The position numbers and the translations under genes are program-made. Of a stretch of DNA of 32,291 nucleotides, positions 1 to 8,059 are shown piece by piece. Every line of letters begins with the position of its first letter. The stretch's first letter is position 1. This DNA comes from Stakelama flava. Lineage in GTDB: Bacteria; Pseudomonadota; Alphaproteobacteria; Sphingomonadales; Sphingomonadaceae. Under the pieces are notes generated by a model that ran no database searches, was not told the origin of the DNA, and was given only the letters and a program-made list of their open reading frames with translations. The stretch lies in the NCBI RefSeq assembly GCF_019351405.1, contig NZ_JAHWZX010000023.1, positions 1 through 32,291 of the forward strand, given 5' to 3'.

Positions 1-69
1 CCAGCGGTGCCGCCAACTGTGCACAAAGGCGAACCTCACGGCCTTTGGCTCGCGAAGAACTGAGTTGCC
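1..69 (-). CDS. IS3-family transposase OrfB, N-terminal fragment
   Basis: Reading on in the -1 frame after the slippery site at 75-69 gives an open frame ending at the window edge. It reads ...REPKAVRFAFVHSWRHRW, the usual opening of the DDE integrase half of IS3 transposases. It would be translated as a frameshift fusion with OrfA. Only 23 codons are visible, so nothing can be said about the catalytic residues. Confidence 0.6.
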
Positions 70-308
70 TTTTTTAGTACCTCCCTCTCCTCCCGGAGCA
101 CACGGTTCTCAAGGCGAAGCCGCTCATTCTCTCGAGCTAGATCTGCCTGCGGCGCTGCCACAAGGTCAGAAGGACGATAATGCGACACCCATTTGTTCAG
201 CGTCGATTTGCCGATCCCCAAATCTGACGCAACCCGCTCGCGCGGCAACCCACTGGTCAGCGCAATGCGCACCGCCTCCCGCTTAAACTCTTCACCATGC
301 TTGATCAT
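36..308 (-). CDS. IS3-family transposase OrfA
   Basis: OrfA supplies the helix-turn-helix part of IS3 transposases, which binds the element ends. From the ATG at 308 the product is 90 aa. It begins MIKHGEEFKREAVRIAL and carries the typical HTH segment (ERVASDLGIGKSTLNKWV, about residues 24-41). A leucine-zipper-like stretch rich in E, R and L follows (about 55-80). An upstream in-frame start exists at 344, but its extra 12 residues do not resemble the family. A slippery A AAA AAG at 75-69 fits the programmed -1 shift used by IS3 elements to make the OrfAB transposase. Confidence 0.85.
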   Translation of the reverse strand: MIKHGEEFKREAVRIALTSGLPRERVASDLGIGKSTLNKWVSHYRPSDLVAAPQADLARENERLRLENRVLREEREVLKKATQFFASQRP

Positions 309-440
309 CTCGTCGGTCTCCTTGAACGAGCAATATGCTCTCAAGTGACCGGCGCAAAACCGTTACAAGTCCAATGTTCTCTGCACATCGGTAGTGTGAC
401 CGCTGCACCCGGTGCGCACCGGATAGCACACTGCTTTGTC

Positions 441-543
441 CTAGGCGGCGCGGACAAATTTGAGCCAGTATCTAGCGGCGGCGAGATGGACTATTCCTAG
501 GAAACTGTTGGCCAGTTGATCGTATCGGGTGGCGATGGCGCTG
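441..543 (-). pseudogene. IS5-family transposase, C-terminal remnant with IS end
   Basis: On the minus strand this fragment encodes AIATRYDQLANSFLGIVHL then AAARYWLKFVRAA and a stop. It is nearly identical to the C-terminus of the IS5-family transposase at 28031-28130 (AIATRYDQLAHSFLGMVHL). The DNA starts with CTAG followed by GCGGCGCGGACAAATTTGAG, the same kind of terminal repeat as the later element. Homology stops near 543, where the alkaline phosphatase reading frame begins. It is therefore a solo IS end, truncated internally. Confidence 0.75.
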
Positions 544-1129
544 CTGATATGGGCACCGGCTTCGATGCGCTGGCCAAGGCGCATGATCGCCCCGTCTATG
601 CAAAGCTTGCTGATGTGCCCGCCACGACTCTGCGCCCCATCGTCCTGGGCGACGACATGGACGTGCATGCCGCCACCTCGCGCGCGCTCGACATCCTGCA
701 GGCGTCGGACGATCGCTACATGCTGATGGTTGAATGGGATGCGCACACCGACGATCCGAAAGACGGGCTGCAGCATGTGGCCGATTTCGATGCGCTGATC
801 GCCAAAGTCGAACAGCGGGTCGACCTGTCGGACACGCTTCTGCTCTTCACCGCCGACCATTCCTTCGGCTTACAGGTCGATGGCGGCCGGCGCGGCAGCC
901 CGCTTCTGGCCGTTTACGATGCGTGGAAGGCCGCCGGCGGCAACGAGGACGAGAATCTCATCCGGCTAGACAATGTGCTGTTGAACCATAGCCACACGGC
1001 CGAGGAAGTGCCCGCGCTGACCATTGGTGCAGGATCGGACAAGGTGCGCGGCTATCTGCCAGCACCCAGTTGTTCCACATCATGATGGAAGCGCTGGGCT
1101 GGGATGCCGACCAGGCTACCAACCGTTAA
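544..1129 (+). pseudogene. alkaline phosphatase (PhoA-type), 5'-truncated and frameshifted
   Basis: The reading frame entered after the IS remnant matches the C-terminal part of periplasmic alkaline phosphatases, which hydrolyse phosphomonoesters. Visible metal-site motifs are VEWDAHTDD (Asp and His of one zinc site), TADHSF (Asp-His pair) and HTAEEVP (last zinc His). The N-terminal half with the nucleophilic serine is absent. Near 1062-1066 a one-base loss shifts the frame. Restoring it after GYLP gives STQLFHIMMEALGW and a natural stop at 1127-1129. It is thus doubly broken: truncated by IS insertion and frameshifted at the end. It converges on the MFS gene. Confidence 0.8.
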
Positions 1130-1139
1130 GCGCAGGCTA

Positions 1140-1177
1140 GGCGTCGGCTCCGGCACCCAGCCCGGAACGCCGACGCC
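1140..1177. terminator. stem-loop between convergent genes
   Basis: GGCGTCGGC (1140-1148) pairs perfectly with GCCGACGCC (1169-1177). An inner TCCGG/CCGGA pair (1149-1153 with 1162-1166) extends the stem. It lies between the phosphatase remnant and the MFS stop, as a bidirectional terminator would. There is no long T-run on either strand, so intrinsic termination is likely rather than shown. Confidence 0.5.
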
Positions 1178-1196
1178 CAGCCTTTCGCCCCGTCCG

Positions 1197-2450
1197 CTAT
1201 TCCACCGGCCCCATGAACCGGTAATGCGGCAGGGCGAGGATGGCGATGCCGTTCCATGCCAGCAAGGGAACGATCGCCAGCAATCCGGCAAGATAGCTTC
1301 CGGTCAGGTCATAACAGATGTTGAGCAGCACCGCCGCCGCCGCCGACACCAGAAGGGCAATCCCGAAGATCGTGCCCGATATCGCGCCCAGTGCATGGCG
1401 GCCGAAATAGCGTGAAAGCAAGAAAGTCACCGCGCTGAATTCGGCGCCAAGCGCGATGCCCAGCAGCACGCCCGCCAGCATCAACAGCGCCATCTGATCG
1501 CCGAGGATCAGAAGCAAAAGCCCGATCGCCCCGGTCAGATAGCACGGCGCCAGAATCAGCGGCCTGCGCGTTCGGTCGAGCAGCATGCCGACAGTCGGCT
1601 CCCATATGGCGCAAGTCAGCGCGAACAGGACCAACACCGTCGTCCCCGCCCCGATCGACAGGCCGCGATCCACCAGAAACGGTTCGATCGTGGCGAACAG
1701 CGCCTGCAGGCAACCCCCGCCCAGCGGCACCGAGGTGACCAGAAGCCAAAACATCGGCGTTCGAACCGCTTCGCCCAGCGTCATCCCCTCTGCCGGAATG
1801 CCTTGCTGTTCGGCCTTTTCTACGGCCGGCGTGCGGATAAGGAAATACAGGATCGGGAAACCTACGGCGAAAGTGACGAGTCCAAGGCCCAAATACGCTT
1901 CTCGCCAGCTGTGGGTAATCAGCATCACCGCAACCAGCGCGGGCAGGACCGCCGATCCCACCCCATTGCCGATGCCGCCCGCGATACCGATCAACAGGCC
2001 GCGCCGCTTGTCGAACGCATCGGCCAGCAACTTGGCGATCACCATGTTGCTGGCAAGGGCGCCGATCACGCCGACCAGCAGGAATTGCAGGTAGAACAGA
2101 CCGTGGCTGGCGCCGGTGAAGGCCAGAAGGCCGATCGCGACCGCCAGGAGAACATTGCCGGCAAGAATGATCCGCCGCGCCCCGAACCGGTCGGCCAGCC
2201 GTCCAGCGGGGGCCGACCCGAGCGCATTGCCCAGCAAAACGATGGCCAGCGCCCCGCTGACCACCGATCGCGGCCAGCCGAATTCGGTGGCGATTGGCAC
2301 CAGGAACAGGCCAAAGGTGGAAATGATGCTGGGCGTAACACTCAACATGTTTCCGACGGTGGCGGCCACCACCAGCCCCGCGCCGCCAGACGCGCTGGGC
2401 TGCGGCAGATCCGTTGCCATCGCCTCGCTTCGGCCTGCCCCTGTCGCCAT
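1197..2450 (-). CDS. MFS transporter
   Basis: This is a 417-aa major facilitator superfamily permease, predicted to sit in the inner membrane with about 12 helices. It has the loop 2-3 signature form (GRLADRFGARR, about residues 83-93) and a related mid-protein motif (GMLLDRTRRP). It probably moves an aromatic acid or related metabolite, but the substrate cannot be read from sequence. Its first ATG overlaps the stop of the TonB receptor (TGATG at 2452-2448), suggesting translational coupling as last gene of the leftward catabolic operon. An internal ATG at 2420 (MATDLP) is an alternative start with a nearby GAGG. Confidence 0.88.
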   Translation of the reverse strand: MATGAGRSEAMATDLPQPSASGGAGLVVAATVGNMLSVTPSIISTFGLFLVPIATEFGWPRSVVSGALAIVLLGNALGSAPAGRLADRFGARRIILAGNVLLAVAIGLLAFTGASHGLFYLQFLLVGVIGALASNMVIAKLLADAFDKRRGLLIGIAGGIGNGVGSAVLPALVAVMLITHSWREAYLGLGLVTFAVGFPILYFLIRTPAVEKAEQQGIPAEGMTLGEAVRTPMFWLLVTSVPLGGGCLQALFATIEPFLVDRGLSIGAGTTVLVLFALTCAIWEPTVGMLLDRTRRPLILAPCYLTGAIGLLLLILGDQMALLMLAGVLLGIALGAEFSAVTFLLSRYFGRHALGAISGTIFGIALLVSAAAAVLLNICYDLTGSYLAGLLAIVPLLAWNGIAILALPHYRFMGPVE

Positions 2451-4669
2451 CAGAATTCGGCGCCCAAGGTCACGCCATAGGTCCTTGGCGCCGCATATTG
2501 GATGTAATCGCCATTGGTCTGCGATGCGAGCGTGGCGGCATAGTCCTTGTCGAGCAGGTTCTGCCCCCAGAACTTGATGCTGAGCCCATCGTCGATCTGG
2601 CCCAGGCGCAGCGATGCGTTGATCAGGCTATAGGCCTCTTGCTTGAGCCGGTTGTCCGGCTCGGCGAACCAGCCATCGTTATAGCTGTAGGTGACGTTGG
2701 CATCGAGCTTGATGGCACCGATTTCGCGCGAGTAGTTGAACGATGCAAAGGCCGTGAACGGCGGCGCCTTGGCCAGCCGATTGCCCTTCGCCCCATCCTC
2801 AAGCGTGGTATAGGTGGTGCCCCCATCGGGCAGCCCAACCGGGACCGAGATCGGCGCATCGGGGAAATCGTCATACTGGCTGTGCAGCGCTTCAAGCCCG
2901 CCGGTCACGCTGAATTCGCGGGTCATCGCCCATTCCAGCTCGGCATCGATGCCATAAAGCGTTGCCTTGCCGCCATTGATGATGACCAGGCTGCCGTCGG
3001 GGTAGGTCGTGGTCTGCATCTTGTCGTATTTATACAGGAAACCCGCCACGTTCAGCCGCAATTGCCGGTCGAGCAATTCGCTTTTCACTCCCACTTCGAA
3101 CGCGTCAAGCCGTTCGGGTTCGATATAGAGCGGATAGAGCGTGGGATCGGCATTGTTGAAAGTTCCGCTCTTGTACCCCCGGTTATAGGATGCATAGGCC
3201 ATCACGTCGGGGTTCAGCTTTTGCGAAACGGCAAAACGCCACGACAGGTTGCGGAACGTCTTCGCCTCGGTCACGTCGACCGAATCGAAGCCGAAATCGG
3301 GCAGCGTTTCCACGAAGTGGATCTTGCGCTGTTCGATCGAATAGCGCAGCCCCGCCGTCAGCGACAGGCCGCCATCGGTTTCATAAGTGCCCTGCCCGAA
3401 CAATGCGCCCGATTTCGTAACGCGGTCCGGTGCCTGCAAAATGCCCGAAGGCAGGCCGTAAAGCGCGAAGGATTCTCCGCCAATGGTCGTCTGGTTCAGA
3501 TAACCGGCGCGTTCCCAAAAGTAATAGGCACCAATCACCCAGTTGAGCGGCCCCGGATCGATCGATCCCAGCTGGAATTCCTGCGAGAACTGCCGATGCG
3601 GTTCCTTGCCGGTGATGAAGAAGGTCGTCCCCGGCTCGGCCGTGAGCGTGCTGTCGAACAGGGAATCGTAGTCGGTCTCGCGAAAGGCGCTGATGCTCTT
3701 GAACGAAACGCTGTCGAAATCCTGTTCGAGTGTGGCCGACACGCCCCACTGCGAGGCATGCAGATAGGGCTGCGGATCGCCGTAGACGTCGCGCGGATCG
3801 CTCGCCACCGGGGGATTGAACTGCGGGATGGAACCCGGCGCGGGCGCAAGCGTGGGAATGCCGTCGGTCTCGACATAGTCGGCGGCCAGCAACAGGCTGG
3901 AATCCACGGTCGGCTCCCACAGGATCTTGCCGCGAATAGCCAGGTTTTTGGTGCGGTCGACGTCCTTGCCATTGGCCAGGTTGGTACCATAGCCATCGCC
4001 CTGCCGCGAATAGCCCACCGCCAGATTGGCCGCCACGTTCGAAGCCACGCCGCCGGTCATATAGGCCTGCGCCGTCACCGTGTCGTAATTGCCATAGCCG
4101 ATCGACGCCTTGCCGCCGAAATCATAGTCGGGGTCCAAGGTGCGGACCTGGATCGCGCCGCCGGTGGCATTACGCCCGAACAGCGTGCCCTGCGGCCCCT
4201 TGTCTACCTCGATCGCGGCAATATTGTTGAGCGACAAGAGGCCACCCGCCTGCGCCGCGTAATATACCCCATCAACATAGGTGGCGATCGGGTTTTCAAA
4301 GCCCGGCCCGGTGGCATTGGTACCCACGCCCCGAATATAGGGCTGCGAATATCCCACCACGTTCGAGAAAACGAGCCCCGGCACGACGGTGCCGATGTCG
4401 GACAGATCGTCGATGCCGGCGCTCTCCAGGTCGTCGGCGCTGAAGGCGGCGATCGCGATCGGCACGTCCTGCAGGTTTTCATCGCGCCGCTGCGCGGTGA
4501 CGACCAGGTCGGGCAGGCGCCCATCGGTGCTGGCCGCAGGCTCGTCGGCCTCTTGCGCCATCGCCGCCGGCGCCGAGAGCGCCACGCCCAAAACCAGGGC
4601 CGTACGCAGTGGTATACCGACCATCGCCCTGCCCGTCACACCCAAGAATACCGGAATTCGATTCACCAT
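2450..4669 (-). CDS. TonB-dependent outer-membrane receptor
   Basis: The product is about 739 aa and has the layout of a TonB-dependent receptor. It starts with a signal peptide (hydrophobic core TALVLGVALSAPAAMAQ), then a TonB-box-like LVVTAQRRDENLQDVPIAI and a plug domain with GPQGTLFGRNATGGAI. A long beta-barrel follows, ending in a typical terminal strand (TYGVTLGAEF). Such receptors import scarce substrates across the outer membrane. In sphingomonads they are often linked to aromatic or lignin-derived compounds rather than siderophores. I chose the ATG at 4669, preceded by GAGGG, over the GTG at 4681. It lies about 40 nt downstream of the Rieske oxygenase gene and overlaps the MFS gene. 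Confidence 0.9.
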   Translation of the reverse strand: MVNRIPVFLGVTGRAMVGIPLRTALVLGVALSAPAAMAQEADEPAASTDGRLPDLVVTAQRRDENLQDVPIAIAAFSADDLESAGIDDLSDIGTVVPGLVFSNVVGYSQPYIRGVGTNATGPGFENPIATYVDGVYYAAQAGGLLSLNNIAAIEVDKGPQGTLFGRNATGGAIQVRTLDPDYDFGGKASIGYGNYDTVTAQAYMTGGVASNVAANLAVGYSRQGDGYGTNLANGKDVDRTKNLAIRGKILWEPTVDSSLLLAADYVETDGIPTLAPAPGSIPQFNPPVASDPRDVYGDPQPYLHASQWGVSATLEQDFDSVSFKSISAFRETDYDSLFDSTLTAEPGTTFFITGKEPHRQFSQEFQLGSIDPGPLNWVIGAYYFWERAGYLNQTTIGGESFALYGLPSGILQAPDRVTKSGALFGQGTYETDGGLSLTAGLRYSIEQRKIHFVETLPDFGFDSVDVTEAKTFRNLSWRFAVSQKLNPDVMAYASYNRGYKSGTFNNADPTLYPLYIEPERLDAFEVGVKSELLDRQLRLNVAGFLYKYDKMQTTTYPDGSLVIINGGKATLYGIDAELEWAMTREFSVTGGLEALHSQYDDFPDAPISVPVGLPDGGTTYTTLEDGAKGNRLAKAPPFTAFASFNYSREIGAIKLDANVTYSYNDGWFAEPDNRLKQEAYSLINASLRLGQIDDGLSIKFWGQNLLDKDYAATLASQTNGDYIQYAAPRTYGVTLGAEF

Positions 4670-4710
4670 GCCCGCCCTCACTCTGTTTGCATTATTGGAG
4701 TGTATAGCCC

Positions 4711-5916
4711 TCAGGTTCCCATTGTTTTTTCTATGCTTTCGATCACCATCTTCTGGAATTCATGGACTGCGACCTCCCAATAGGGCGAGAAGCGCGTATC
4801 GACCCCGGCGGCGTCGCGTGCGTCAATGGTGGCCTGCGTGCCTTCGACGAAGGGATAGTCCTGCGGAACGACACTCAGCCAGGTGTCCATCACGCCGGCG
4901 CGGGCCTCTTCCAGCGCCGGATCGGTGGCCATGTCGCCGTCATAGTAAAGATGCAGCTCAAGCCGGGTGCGCGATGCGCTTTCCGGCATCAGCAGACCCA
5001 GCATCAGATGATCGGGCGACACCAGCACCGTGCCCGTGGGATAGACGTTGAAGACGACCATCTCGCTGACCGGGCGGCCATCGCCGGTCTTGAGCACGAG
5101 GCCCTCACTCTCGCCATCGTCATCGCCCGCCTCGCCGACACCTGCTTCGCCGCCGGACAGGTCGACAATGCCGCCCGCATATGTGCCGGCGTGGATGAAG
5201 GGCGTGGAATTGCGAAAGTTCTGCGCGCCCAGTTGCGGATGGCCGAAGGGCAGGTGGTAATCCTCGATCCCGCCCTCGGTGGCGAGCTTCCAGTTGCCCT
5301 CGTAATATTTGTCGACCCGGCCGCCATGGCGCAAATTGCCGAAATCGAAACGCGCCATCGCCTGTTCGAGCGGCGCGATATATTCCTCGAACGGTTGGGC
5401 CTGCCCGTTAAGATTGATGAACACATAATCGAGCCAACGACCGACCGGGATAGGTTTCAGCCCCAGTTCGGCCTTTTTGAAACCGTCGACCCGACTGGTC
5501 TTGGGGCCGCCCAGTTCGGGCATGGCTAGCAGATTGCCTTCCAGGTCATAGGCCCAACTGTGCCAGGGACAGCGCATCCGGCTCATCCCCTTGCACGGTT
5601 CGCTGACCAGCCTCATCGCGCGGTGGCGGCAGATATTGTGGAACGCCTTGATCGCGCCGTCCTTGCCGCGCACGAGGATGATCGGAAAGCCGACGAAATC
5701 AAGCGGCAGCACATCGCCCGGATCGGGGATCGCCGCCCCGACCGCCACGATGCTCCAGCTGCCCGGAAACAGGGCCTTCTTTTCCAGCTCGTAAAATGCC
5801 TCGCCATAAAATGCGCCCGGCAGGCCCCTGGCCTGTTCGATCGGGCGAAACAGCGCTTCGCGCGCCGCGTGAATTGCGCCCGCGTCGATCGCTTCGGGCC
5901 AGGCAATATTGGACAT
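4711..5916 (-). CDS. Rieske non-heme iron ring-hydroxylating oxygenase, alpha subunit
   Basis: This is a 401-aa large subunit. The Rieske [2Fe-2S] ligands are Cys96/His98 (CRH) and Cys116/His119 (CPWH). The mononuclear-iron motif is E218-D219-Y220-H221 with His226, giving the D-Y-H-x4-H pattern of the family. These enzymes insert oxygen into aromatic or N/O-alkyl substrates using electrons from a separate reductase. No small subunit, ferredoxin or reductase gene is in the window. The start at 5916 has AGGAAG 6 nt upstream; a longer frame upstream lacks family similarity. It sits between the DODA-type dioxygenase and TonB receptor genes in one leftward run. The substrate is unknown. Confidence 0.9.
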   Translation of the reverse strand: MSNIAWPEAIDAGAIHAAREALFRPIEQARGLPGAFYGEAFYELEKKALFPGSWSIVAVGAAIPDPGDVLPLDFVGFPIILVRGKDGAIKAFHNICRHRAMRLVSEPCKGMSRMRCPWHSWAYDLEGNLLAMPELGGPKTSRVDGFKKAELGLKPIPVGRWLDYVFINLNGQAQPFEEYIAPLEQAMARFDFGNLRHGGRVDKYYEGNWKLATEGGIEDYHLPFGHPQLGAQNFRNSTPFIHAGTYAGGIVDLSGGEAGVGEAGDDDGESEGLVLKTGDGRPVSEMVVFNVYPTGTVLVSPDHLMLGLLMPESASRTRLELHLYYDGDMATDPALEEARAGVMDTWLSVVPQDYPFVEGTQATIDARDAAGVDTRFSPYWEVAVHEFQKMVIESIEKTMGT

Positions 5917-6001
5917 CGTCACTTCCTGTTGAAAATTCGAACCGGACCGGGGGCTGGACAAGCGGACCGGCAATTGGCAAGTCGCGCGCTGTAACAGCGG
6001 T

Positions 6002-6883
6002 TCACGGATGAAGTCTTGCGGCAAGCTCCCCGCTGCCCGCATTCGCCCGATCCCAGCGCCCGGCCCCTTCGCCAAAGCAGAAAGCCGATTGCGGATTGCC
6101 CAGAGTCTTGGCGTTATAGACCCGCGCGGCGCGATCGCCCCCACCCGCGCCGGCCACGATGAACAGCGGCAGCAGATGTTCGGGCGTGGGATGGCAGGTG
6201 CTGGCAAAAGGCGCATTGCGCCAGCCTTCCAGCGCGTGCAGCCGTTCGGCCTCGTCCTCGATTTCCATCGCCGAACCCAGCCATGCATCGAAAGCAGCCG
6301 AGGGTTCGGCCTGCCCCGGAATGCGTCCCAGAATGCCGGGAATATTGTGATAGCTCATACCGCTGCCCACGATCAGTACGTCCTCGTCGCGCAGCGGCGC
6401 CAGTGCCTTGCCTATCGCCGCAAGATCGGCCACGTCCACCCCGCGCGGAAGCGAGAGTTGCAGCATGGGCACATCGGCATCGGGATAGATCAGCAGGAAC
6501 GGGACGAAGACCCCGTGGTCGAGCCCGCGCTCTTTTTCAAGATTGCAGGCAAAGCCCGCGCCGGTCAGCAATTCCTGCACCCGCGCGGCGACTTTGGGAG
6601 AGCCGGCCGCAGGATATTCCAGCTCGTAAGTGTGCTTGGGAAAACCGAAATAATCGTAGAGCAGCGTGTTCTTTTCGACTGACATCACTGTCGGACTTTC
6701 GGTTTCCCAATGCCCTGAGATGACCACTACCGCCTTGGGTTTGCGCCCGACACCATCAGCGACCGAACGCAGAAACGATGCCATCGAATCCCACATGTCG
6801 GCCGGGAAACCCGGCCCCCAGTCCATGAAAAAACATGGCCCGCCACCATGCGGCACGAAAAGGGTCGGCAAACGATCTGTCAA
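6002..6883 (-). CDS. class III extradiol ring-cleavage dioxygenase, DODA type
   Basis: The predicted product is 293 aa and belongs to the LigB/DODA family, which opens catecholic rings using a non-heme metal. Likely metal-binding histidines are His12 (VPHGGGP), His58 (SGHWE) and His123 (LDHGVFVP). A further conserved-looking GSGMSYHN segment follows. I prefer the TTG start at 6883, with AGGAT 7 nt upstream, because the family begins about ten residues before HGGGP and no ATG fits. A much longer frame upstream runs through the promoter and is unlikely. It is the first gene of the leftward operon and may cleave the diol made by a Rieske oxygenase. That pathway order is inference. Confidence 0.85.
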   Translation of the reverse strand: MTDRLPTLFVPHGGGPCFFMDWGPGFPADMWDSMASFLRSVADGVGRKPKAVVVISGHWETESPTVMSVEKNTLLYDYFGFPKHTYELEYPAAGSPKVAARVQELLTGAGFACNLEKERGLDHGVFVPFLLIYPDADVPMLQLSLPRGVDVADLAAIGKALAPLRDEDVLIVGSGMSYHNIPGILGRIPGQAEPSAAFDAWLGSAMEIEDEAERLHALEGWRNAPFASTCHPTPEHLLPLFIVAGAGGGDRAARVYNAKTLGNPQSAFCFGEGAGRWDRANAGSGELAARLHP

Positions 6884-6945
6884 ATGATTATCCTCATGCG
6901 CAAGAAAATTACCGCGAAGGCTCGATTTCCGAAGCCAAAGACTGC

Positions 6946-6973
6946 TAGGCGCACGGCAATGCGTATAGGCGCA
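6946..6973. promoter_or_regulatory. direct repeat TAGGCGCA, possible operator
   Basis: TAGGCGCA occurs at 6946-6953 and again at 6966-6973, spaced 20 bp, about two helical turns, so both copies would face the same side of DNA. The second copy is also half of TGCG-N6-CGCA (6960-6973). It lies in the divergent promoter region between lysR and the dioxygenase gene. The role is inferred. Confidence 0.35.
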
Positions 6974-6990
6974 GACTGCCGATGAGTGAC

Positions 6991-7005
6991 ATAGCCGTGA
7001 GTTAT
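6991..7005. promoter_or_regulatory. LysR-type regulator box (ATA-N9-TAT), left operon and lysR
   Basis: ATAGCCGTGAGTTAT has the T-N11-A dyad expected of LysR-type regulator sites. It is just upstream of the lysR start (autoregulation) and 108 nt upstream of the dioxygenase TTG. A copy matching at 11 of 15 positions lies 106 nt upstream of the rightward Rieske gene (7940-7954). The shared distance makes chance less likely. Confidence 0.55.
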
Positions 7006-7013
7006 GAGGTGCA

Positions 7014-7943
7014 ATGGAGAACCCCGCGATGAGCGCGCTTGACCGCTTTGCCCGCAATCTGGACTGGAACCTGCTGAAATATTTCACGCAGATTGCGCGG
7101 CAGGGCGGCATCGGCGCGGCCGCCACCAGCCTCAACCTCAGCCAGCCGAGCGTGAGCGCGGCGCTGCGCAAGCTTGAGGATCACGTCGGGGCCCAGCTGG
7201 TCATCCGCTCGCCCCGCGGTATCCAGCTGACCGCGGTGGGCGAGGCATTCGCCGAGGTGTGCGAGCAAATTCTGGCGCGGATCGACGAGATGCCGACCAC
7301 CGCGCGTGAACTGACCGGCGCGGTCGGCGGCTCGGTGCTGGTCAAGACGATCTCGCATGTCGCCTCGGCCTCGCTCGATGCCGGGCTGCTGGCGTTTCGC
7401 GCCGAATATCCCAATGTCGAGCTGATGGTCGAAACCGCGCCGTGGGAGGATATATCGCAAGGCCTGCTGGAGGGAAATCTCGCCATCGGCGTCGGCTTCG
7501 ACGATATCCAGCATCCCGCCTTGCAGCGCACCGTGCTGACCTATGAGAATATCCAGATCTATTGCGCCAAGTCGCATCCGCTCGCCTCGCGCATCGTGGA
7601 AGACCCGGCCGACTTGTCGGATGAGGCCTTCGTCGCCTATAGCGCGGGCGAACCGGCGGCCCTGCGCGCGTTTCGCGAACGTCACGATCTGGGCGGGCGC
7701 GTGGTGGGCTTTGCCAATACGGTGCATGACGCGGCCTGGCTGATCGGGCTTGGCGTGGGAATCGGCATGTTGCCCGAACCCGCCGCCGATGCGCTGGGCA
7801 CCGATATCGTGCCGATCCTGGGCCGGTCGATGATCCCACGCCTTGCCATCAACCTGTTCTGGCGATCCGACCTGCAGGATCGGGCCAGCCAGCTTCTGGT
7901 CGAAGCCATCATCGCGGAAATCGACGCGCGCACCCCGCAATAG
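7014..7943 (+). CDS. LysR-family transcriptional regulator
   Basis: The 309-aa product has an N-terminal winged helix-turn-helix (about residues 18-75; LKYFTQIARQGGIGAAATSL, then SQPSVSAALRKLEDHVGAQL) and a periplasmic-binding-protein-like effector domain. It is transcribed away from the dioxygenase operon and toward the second Rieske gene, the usual position for a regulator that senses a pathway substrate. GAGG lies close upstream of the ATG at 7014. An internal ATG at 7029 (MSALDRF), preceded by GGAG, is an equally plausible start. Matching dyads on both sides of the gene suggest that it controls both catabolic units. Confidence 0.9.
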   Translation: MENPAMSALDRFARNLDWNLLKYFTQIARQGGIGAAATSLNLSQPSVSAALRKLEDHVGAQLVIRSPRGIQLTAVGEAFAEVCEQILARIDEMPTTARELTGAVGGSVLVKTISHVASASLDAGLLAFRAEYPNVELMVETAPWEDISQGLLEGNLAIGVGFDDIQHPALQRTVLTYENIQIYCAKSHPLASRIVEDPADLSDEAFVAYSAGEPAALRAFRERHDLGGRVVGFANTVHDAAWLIGLGVGIGMLPEPAADALGTDIVPILGRSMIPRLAINLFWRSDLQDRASQLLVEAIIAEIDARTPQ

Positions 7944-7959
7944 CCGTCACCTATGACGG
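7940..7959. promoter_or_regulatory. LysR-type regulator box overlapping a short hairpin
   Basis: ATAGCCGTCACCTAT (7940-7954) repeats the dyad found upstream of lysR. It overlaps the inverted repeat CCGTCA-ccta-TGACGG (7944-7959), immediately after the lysR stop. The box is 106 nt upstream of the Rieske start at 8060. No T-run follows the hairpin, so an operator is favoured over a terminator. Confidence 0.5.
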
Positions 7960-8006
7960 GCATATCGACGATACGGCTACACGCGCCGACGCCCCGGCCT
8001 CTAGTT

Positions 8007-8033
8007 GTTCCAGCATCAGCAATCGCTTGGAAC
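8007..8033. promoter_or_regulatory. inverted repeat upstream of second Rieske gene
   Basis: GTTCCA (8007-8012) and TGGAAC (8028-8033) form an inverted repeat with a 15-nt spacer, about 27 nt before the start codon and just before the ribosome-binding site AGGAAGGGG. It could be a second operator or a 5'-UTR hairpin. Confidence 0.3.
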
Positions 8034-8059
8034 GATGACAGGAAGGGGCGCCGCACAGC

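Larger units (their letters stand above)
1..400 (-). mobile_element. IS3-family insertion sequence, cut by window edge
   Basis: This is the 5' part of an IS3-family element read leftward: a complete orfA and the first codons of orfB. The right boundary is approximate. The non-coding stretch after the orfA start (309 to about 400) should contain the terminal inverted repeat, but I cannot place it without the other end. It lies next to an unrelated IS5-family end at 441, so this edge is a pile-up of insertion sequences. Confidence 0.75.

Noticed and set aside
2414..4783. 789-aa plus-strand ORF opposite the TonB receptor
   Set aside because: It is an antisense shadow in GC-rich DNA. The minus-strand frame has a signal peptide, plug and barrel motifs; this one has no family features.
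7944..7959. Rho-independent terminator of lysR
   Set aside because: The hairpin lacks a T-run and overlaps a LysR-type box, so an operator is more likely.
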